Assembly: GCF_020497125.1 (NCBI RefSeq)
Contig: NC_059079.1
Span: forward strand, 53,269,114-53,333,113
DNA: 64,000 nucleotides
Direction: 5' to 3'
Source: Mauremys mutica
Lineage: Eukaryota > Chordata > Testudines > Geoemydidae
A program made the position numbers and the translations under genes. This document shows, piece after piece, positions 54,101-63,100 of the stretch; the stretch's first letter is position 1, and each line of letters starts with the position of its first letter. The notes below the pieces were generated by a model, which did no database searches, was not told the origin of the DNA, and worked only from the letters and a program-made list of their open reading frames with translations.

Positions 54101-57100
54101 TGCAAGTGTAGTTTCCACTATCTGAAATCTGAGAGCGGGCAATCTGCAGCTTGCTTCCTCCAGACAAAATATGTATTTCAAGTGAGTCAGAGTTTTCTAA
54201 AAACACACAGATAAGAAAGAGTTGATTAGTATTAGAACTAGTCAGAAACAGCAAACACATTTTGTGAAAAAAAAATCATCAACAGATCAAAAATTTAAAA
54301 AGATTTCATCCCGCTCTAGTTCATATAAGGGGTAGCTAATATGGGGAGAGAGGGAGGAAAAACAAAAGAATAGTCCCTGAAAACACCACAGGAAAGACAC
54401 ACTATGATCTATTATAGGAAAGAAAACGGGGGGGAGGGGTGTGAAACCAGGAAGGAAAAACATTACCTATATGCTTCCCATTCTTTAGCCATATTAGTGT
54501 TGGTGGAGGAATTCCAGTAGCATCACATGCAAAGGTGACAGGATTACTGATTGTTTCATTGATCCTGTCTTGTTCAGGGCCTTCTATACTTGGTGGAACT
54601 ATTAAATAGAACAGCAGCTGCATAAATACCTTAGTTACCAAATTCCTTAGTAAACTGACTTTGGTTCAATTTTACTGTAGATAATGTGGTATATGCTCAC
54701 CATAAACATTAAGATGGAAATTTTTGTCATCTCGCCCGGCAACGTTTATGGCTTTACACACATACTGGCCAGTGTCAGACACCTAAAATGGAAAAAGAAT
54801 TTTTATGTACTGGGTCAATTTTCCTGAAGATGATAACAGACCTTTTAACACTAGAATCCCCTAGTGGTCATGGGCTCTGCTATAGTTAGACTTAAAAAAG
54901 GCTTTGCCATTTGTAATCGGAACTTGATTCAAAGCCCATTGAATTTAACAGAAAGACTCCCACTGACTTCAATGGTCATTGGGTCAGACCTATAAAGAGC
55001 AAAAATAACTGGTCAACAATAGTGACAAAGTGTGCATTAGACTAATTTAGTATACCTCAGCACTCTTGATTTGTAGCATTTGTCCATCTGCTAGGATCTC
55101 TATGTTTGCAGACTCCGTGATCATGCGTCCATTCTTGTACCATGTGATAACAGGTGGTGGGACTGCATTGGACTCACACTCTAAGGTCACTGGGATTCCC
55201 ACTCTCACAGTCACCACTGCAAGAGATGCTCCACTCTGGTCTTTAATATTCGGGGGGACTGGAGAAAAAATTAAAAGAATTATTTTCTTCCTTGTTTTGT
55301 GAGGAGGGGAAAAATCAACCTAAAAAAATGGAAGATGTCCTCATTTCATAGTAATAAATATTATTTAATATGATAGTGAAAAACAAACCATAAACAGTAA
55401 GGAAACTCTTTTTCTTGCTTTCTCCAGCTTGGTTTCTGGCTATACAAATGTATTCACCACCATCTGAAAGTCTGGCTCGAGGAATTTGCAGAGTCCGACC
55501 ACCTAAAGTGATCCAAAGAGAGAAGGTGAGTTAAAATGACACCTAGATTTATTCTGTAGTTATTGTATTAATCTGAAATGAAATTTTGCAATAACGTTTT
55601 CTATGAACTGCAATTTAGGCACTAGATTAATATAAGATTCTAAAGAGCAGCACTGCTCTTGCTGACTAGTGCTGCCTAACCCTTAGAGAAATTTCCTTAA
55701 TGAATTACAATTTTGGGGGAAATTCTTGGCTGGTGTAAATGTGTGAAACCACTGAAGTCAATGGAGCTTTCACCAGAGAATTTGGCCCATTAATACTCTT
55801 CTTCACCCTCTTTTCCTTCGCAGCTACTTCCTCCCTCCTAACACAATCATGGCCTTTCCACTTAGCTCCCTGACAAGCCCCTCCTTCCTTTACTGATCTC
55901 ACATGACTTCCTCCGTTTGTGGACTAACTCCATCCAGATATCTGCCAGTAGGCCACAGGCCTGCATCCCAGCTGCCGGTAAGCAAGTTCCATGTCAGTTA
56001 TTTCCCATACACCTACAAACGTCCACCCCAGCTAATCCATCTCCAGCATGTCAAGTCAGAACCCATAGCAGGGAACTGGATTGCATTAGGATCTCTAGCT
56101 TTCAGCATTAGAAGTGGAGGGTTGGGTGTAGGTCAGGGTGGTTTCCTGACATGATTCCTGTGACAAATAGGGCAACTTCCTGTAATATCCTTGAAAACCC
56201 TTACTATATTAAGCTTATGTATTATTGTGGGCCAGGATTGCATGTAAGCTCTCCAGGGGGGAAATGTGACAGATGTGAGACCTGGGAGTTGAGAAGACTA
56301 TACTGAAAATGTGCCAGACATGTATGGACTTTTGGCTAGGGAAAAGTTAATGCAAAATTCCCCAACTCCAGTTATGCAAAAACACACTTTTGAAGCTACG
56401 TCTGAGGAGAGGGTCATTGTCTGCTGGTTACCAGTTACAGAAGATCAAGATCAAAGGTCAGAGGCTGACTTGCCCAACCTTGCTTTGGGTTCCAGATCAA
56501 AGACAGATGAACTTGTAACCACCGGAGCCCTAAGCTGGAGTTGAGTTGAGGGTAACCTCACATAAGCTTTTTAGCATGCATGCAGAGTATTTTATTGTTT
56601 TAATATTTTTCTCTGTAATGCTTTTACTTTAAGAAAAAGTGTGCTTGCTTAAAGAAGTTGTTTGGTAACTTATAGCTGCAGGAAATACACTGGTCATAGC
56701 CCTCAGAGAGGTGCTGTCCTTTTAAGCAGTCTGGCTTGCTGGAGATATCACAGCATAAGGCAAGGAGCTGTGCAGCCTTAAATTCCCCAGTCAGGAGGGA
56801 GTGAGACATGGGTCTCTTCCCAAGAGAGGTGACAAGTGGGAGCCAGAAGCGTAAAGTGGGTGCCCTTGGTGGAACACAGATGTAGTTACAGGTGTAGTTA
56901 CCCTGAAACTGTAACAATTCCTACTCCACTTACTCCCTGATAGACGCTCACAGCCCTTATTGTCTAAGATCCCTGCAGTACCTTTGTCCTAGAAACCCTT
57001 AGGAAATAATGAATTCCCCCTGGGAATTAGCAAGGTTCTTAAGGGTTGAGTTGAGGGGCCAATTCCCAGTTAAGTCAGTGATAGGGTGGTTGTTTTTTTG

Positions 57101-60100
57101 CGGTCTAGACAAATGGGATTTAGATTGGATCCTTAGTTGATAAAGTGACTGTCTCACTCAATCATCATTCCTTTGAAATAGTCTGTGCTATATGAGCTGT
57201 CCAACAGTCTGATCCACACCAACACAAACGGTTGTTTGTTCCAATCCTTCCAGCCTGATTATTAAAAAAAACAGTGACCCCATTCAAAAGCAAAAGAGAT
57301 TCTAAAATATTTTAACTATAAGAGGCCAGATTTATTACTTGTATAACTCCACTTAATGGAGCTACACACAGAGTAAAGTTGGTTCTACATATTTTGCTGT
57401 CATATTTATCTACAGAAAAGGAAAGGATGAGACCCCAGAGTTTACAGAAACAGCAGCGATTCCTCACCAGGCACAATGAGAGCATTAGTATTCAAGCTGA
57501 TAGGTTTTCCATTCTTGAGCCAGCTGAGATCAGGAGGTGGGAAGCCAGTAACCTCACAGGTCAAGGAGACGAAATTATTCACCACCACAGTCAAATTCTC
57601 AAAATTAGTACCCACAACACTTGGAGGAACTGCAGAAAGAAATACAGTAATAGAACATACTTCAGTGTCAGCAAACAATACTCCCAAAGACCCTTAATTA
57701 CTAAAACAAAAACTGAGTTGCTGAGTGCTGCCAAATGGCTGAGTTAAAAACATCTCTCACATCCCATGCACTGATCCTCAGCTTTCTGCAAGTATCTGGA
57801 AATACTGTGATTAAAGCCAATCCTGCTCTCATCCCCTTTTCTACAATTCCTTAAAGCCTTACCAATGCACCCACAGTTTCTTCCCTGTATGGGGACATGG
57901 CAGGGATGACCTAGCCTGTGCTGAAAGCGGGAGTGAGTAATTCCAGATTCAGGAATTATAAAGCAAATCATTTCTCAGGACATTTGCTCTGTAAAAACTA
58001 AATTGGAGATTACCGTGTCAGGGTGAACAGGAGGACTATACATCTTTTTGCTGATTTTGTATTTTTATTACTGATTTTTCTGCAATATTTTCATTACTGA
58101 GAAACCCCGAAAAGATTCCTTCAGAATAGGGTTTTTTCCCTCCCTTCATGTCCAGACAGGTCTGATTTATAACTGGTTAGCTATGCAGTTTAAGATACTG
58201 CTATGTGTGTGGAGGGGCTTCCCACTCACAAATTAATTTAAAGACAAAATAGTTCAAAATTTGGTCCTACTCTGCATTTTCACTTTAAAACAAAATATTT
58301 GTAAATATATTCCTCTCATTGAGATCTGAATTCAGGATTCCAACAACTCTGAAAGAAATGCAGGAGAGAGTTACTGGCTTTCTTTTCAGTGATATAGCCA
58401 TTGCGAGGAACAAGGATTCCTGATCTTAGAACATGGCAAAAGGATGTGATCAAATGTTCTAGGTCATATCCACCAATTACTCTCCAGCTGTTGTGTCATT
58501 GCAGTGACACAAAGCAGTGGTCATTAAGTCAGGTTTATGGCTATTTTGTGGCACGAAGAGGCATAGAGCAACCAGAATCAACTAGTGAATCTGGTTTATA
58601 GTTTTAAAATTTAAATATGCGGGTCCTATGTGATCAATACATTTGTTCAACATGAGTATAAAATTCTACCACTAGTGTGTGTACATTGTCGTTATCCACA
58701 GAAATTTGAAAGTCTTGAAGTTCAGAGATCAGGTTTACAAAGTTCCAACAGCAGTCTTGGGATGTGATCCCAATGGAAAGTCTGCCATTGACTTCAGCTA
58801 CCTTTGGATCATGTCCTTAACTGTGCCTTGAGGTGGAAGAAACCCACTAATTGCCACATGAAAGAAATTTAAATCCTTCCCGAAACATATATGGATTAGA
58901 TTAGAATAGGCTTTTTTTGTACTATACAACTGAAATTCCCATGCCCTTTACAGGAGAATAATGGGCTGATCTTGTGAAGGCATATAGATTACTGAGGTCT
59001 GTGATTGTATTCAGGGAAGACATAGATAAAGGTGATATGTCTTATATGATGTTTTGAATAGAGTGGGTTATCGAACTGATAAGGGGTTCTGTGTGGATCA
59101 CATGCAGAAGGTTATGTTATATGCTGAGATCTCTGAACCATACCACGACAGAAAGTGTGGATGCAGTCTCCAGTGTTTACTTGGTAGGTTTACAAGGTCA
59201 TAACCCAGTATGAAGTTTTCTATGATATAGTGTATAAGGTAGGTCTTCAGCCCACAGCTGAAAGTTAGAAGGAGGAGTGGACATGGGTCAGAAATGAAGG
59301 GGTAGATTCAAATTTAGTGCTGAAATCTTAACTGAATAAGTCCTTTTTGCAGCTTTGAGTTTTTAAAAATAGAAAATGTTCTAATTTCCTGACCGCATTT
59401 ACATTTGTTTTATACTCGTGAATCTGAAAATCCCAACCTTCCAACTTTATTTTATTCCAACAATATCACGCTACTGTTATTTTAAATGGGATTATGAATA
59501 CTGTAACTCTATTTCAGCAAAATATTTATCTTGGAATTTTGGGGGTTTTTTAAAGAGAAGAAAAATAAGTTTCTAAGACATTTCTATTCCTGATTATTTT
59601 TAAATATTATTTTTCATTTAATTTAAATGTTAATTTCCAAAATTAATTTTCTTGAAAAATGTTATTTAATAAAAGAATCACAAAACATGTTATTACCCTA
59701 TATCCTTGCAAATAAAAAAAATCCCACTAATTCAAATGTGACAGTCAATAACAAGACATTGCCTTGCACATAAGACAATAAAGATTTTTACATTGGTGCA
59801 ATTGGCTTCATTACAGCGGTCCCATTCATGGCCTAGTGCAGGGTCGGCAACCTATGGCACACGTGCCAAAGGTGGCACGCGAGCCAATTTTTGATGGCAC
59901 GCAGCGGCGGGCTGAGCAGCTCAGCCCGCCGCTGCTCTGGGGTTCCGGCTGCTGCCCCATTGCCAGCCGGGGTCCTGGCCGCCGGCCCCACTCAGTGCTG
60001 TCTGCTGGCCTGAGGACCCCCAGGGAACCCCAGGCTGGCAATGGGCTGAGCAGGCTGCTGGCTGAGACCCCGGCTGGCAGGAGCCGGCGGCCATAACCCC

Positions 60101-63100
60101 AGAGTGGTGGCGGGCTGAGCCACTCAGCCCGCTGCCAGCCTGGGGTTCCATTCACTCAGCTGGCGGCAGGCTGAGCAGGGCCGGCGGCGGGCTGAGTGGC
60201 TCAGTCCGCTGCCAGTCTGGGGTGCTGGCAGCACTCAGCGGGGTGCCGGCAGCACTCAGCCTGCTGCTGGTCTGGGGTTCTGTCTGCCGGCCCCGCTCAG
60301 CCTCCTGCCAGCCTGGGTGAGCAGAACCCCAGGCTTGTAGTGGGCTGAGGGGGACCGGCGGCCGGGAACCCGGCTGGCAGGAGCTGGCGGATGGAACCCC
60401 AGACCAGCAGCTGGCTGATCGGCTCCGCCTGCTGCCAGTCTGGGGTCCCGGCCACCGACCCCACTCAGCCCAGACCGGCAGCGGGCTGAGCAGGGCCTGG
60501 GATCCTTGTCTGGGGTTCCAGCCACCAGCCCCACTCAGCCCGCTGCCAGTCTGGGGTCCAGCTGTTGGCCCTGCTCAGCCCGCTGCTGGTCTGGGGTTCC
60601 ACTCACTCAGGTGGCAGTGGGCTGAGCGGGGCCGGTGGCTGGGACCTGAGACGAGCAGCGGGCTGAGCGGCTCAGTCTGCCGCCAGTCTGAGGTCCCGGC
60701 CGCTAGCGCCACTCAGCCTGCCGCCGGTCTGGGGTTCCGTCCACCAGCTTCTGCCAGCCAGGATCCCGGCCACCAGCCCCCCTCAGCCTGCTACCAGCTG
60801 GGGGTTCTGCTCACCCAGGCTGGCAGGAGGCTGAGCGGGGCCGGCGGCTGGGACCCCAACTGGCAAGGGGCCAGCAGCTGGAACCCTAGACCGTCAGAAG
60901 GCTGAGTGCTGCCGGCACCCCAGACTGGCAGCGGACTGAGCCACTCAGCCCCCGCTGGCCCTGCTCAGCCCACCACAGGCCCGCTCAGCCCGCTGCCGGC
61001 TGAGTGAATGGAACCCCAGACCGGCAGCGGGCTGAGCGGGGCTGGTGGCTGGAACCACTGGCAAGGATCACACTAAATTGATAAGATCTGCATTTTAATT
61101 TTATTTTAGATGAAGCTTCTTAAATATTTTAAAAACCTTATTTACTTTAAATACAACAATAGTTTATTTCTATAACAGACATAGAAAGAGACCTTCTACA
61201 AACATTAAAATATATTACTGGCACCTGAATCCTTAAATTACAGTGAACTTGGCACACCACTTCTGAAAGGTTGCCGACCCCTGGCCTAGTACATCACTCC
61301 AGAAGCTTTATTTGAGGGCTTAGGTGGGATTTAAATACTGCAGAGACATTGTGCAGGTCCTCTGCACAGGAGTAACTTTCACCTATATAGAAATACATAT
61401 GGTAGCAGTGAGCTGGCACCACAGAGTATCAGTAATACTAAGTCCTCCATTCAGCAAGGTACTTATGTATGCTCCTACCATTCCGCACATGAGTAGTCTC
61501 ATTAACCTTAAGAGCACTAACTAAATGCTGGAAGTGAGGCACATGCTTAAGTACCTTGCTGAAATGAGTGCGTTTAAACTAATACAGAATCTGCAGACTG
61601 TTTACTTGCAATTGAAATATGAGCCACATGAACAGTAACGCAGCATTAATTTCCTTTATTTCAAAAGGGAACAATCAGCATGTTAGGAAATAGTAATCTT
61701 ACCGTGAACATTAAGGTTAAAATACTTTTTGGCACTTCCGGCTATGTTCTCCACAACACACACATACCTGCCGGTATCTGTTATTTGGGAATTTAGGATC
61801 TAAAAAAGGAAAACAGGCTTCAGTAGAACTAATACGAGGTCATTTACACTTAAAACTGCAAGATATGTATTGCTGATGTATTAGTGTTATTAGAGGGATA
61901 ACAATAACCAGTGTCATGAACAGGTCAGCCTAGGGAAGTATGCACTCCTGCTACCCAACGGTACCTGCTCTGCCAACCTGCGTGTTTCAATCACCGGGAA
62001 AGTCAGCATCTTTCACATTTATTTTTAATTTTGTACTAATTTAATGAAATCCTCTTAAATGAGTTAAAAATAAAGGCCTGATTCTCCACACCATTTTAAT
62101 GCCTGTGTAAAGAACAGAGCTGAGACTCAGGCCTAACTTTTTTACTATTCTACCAACACCTTCCATTTTTACCTGTAACATCCTTCCACCGGATAAAGAC
62201 TTGTGTTGGTCATCTTCTGCTAGGAGCTGGCCATCTTTTTGCCAAGTTATGCTTGGAGCAGGGCTGCCAGTTGCCACACATTCCATCACTGTGGTCTTGT
62301 TCACAAGCACAGTGACCTCTTCAGGCAGATCAACATCAGCTCCGTTAATGGATGGTGGCACTACATAGCATGCAAAGCGGAACAAGGAGATTGCTACATA
62401 ATACCATATAAGCAGTGATTTCTTTGTGAAATTGCCAGAGGGATAGAGCCACACATAGATCTTGAATTGGCAGGTTAAGGTAAAGATAACTTCATAGTTA
62501 AATAGGGAGCAATAATAAAATCCCAAGGAAAAATACAGCACCAGATCCTCAGCTGGCATAAAGCAGCATAGCTCCAGGGACTGCAATGGAGCTACAGCTA
62601 TTTACACCAGCCAGGGATCTGATTCAGAATGGAGAAGAGGGGAAAATTAATTTTCCTGCTGGGAAGTTGAGTTTTTAGAGCTATGACAAAGGAGGATTTC
62701 CAAGGCATTCCCCTCATCCTATTAATAAATCACTGGTTCTAGCAGTTTTGGAGTTGGAAAAAAAACTGAGTACACTCAAAGCCAAGGCAAGAAGCACAAA
62801 GATTTCCTAGAGTATGTCTCTGACTGGATCATACAAGACTTAGACTTTGAAGCCATCCAACCCAACTTATGGAACATTCCTACAGACTGTTAGGAGTAAC
62901 TCCAATACAATTATATAGAAATTATCTAAAAATCTATAGCATTAACAGAGAACAATGCCAATGATATAGAATTCTATAGCAGGGATATATATTTTTATTA
63001 CCTTTTATATGATCTTACTGAGTTATTCTATATAATGTAATCATTCTCTTTTAATTTCAGCGGGACTTTTCCTTTAGGGTCTTTTGCCATAAAAAGTGAA

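Noticed and set aside
59826..60534. Open frames within the GC-rich array
   Set aside because: Products of the minisatellite in the hAT-like element; repetitive and open in several frames at once.
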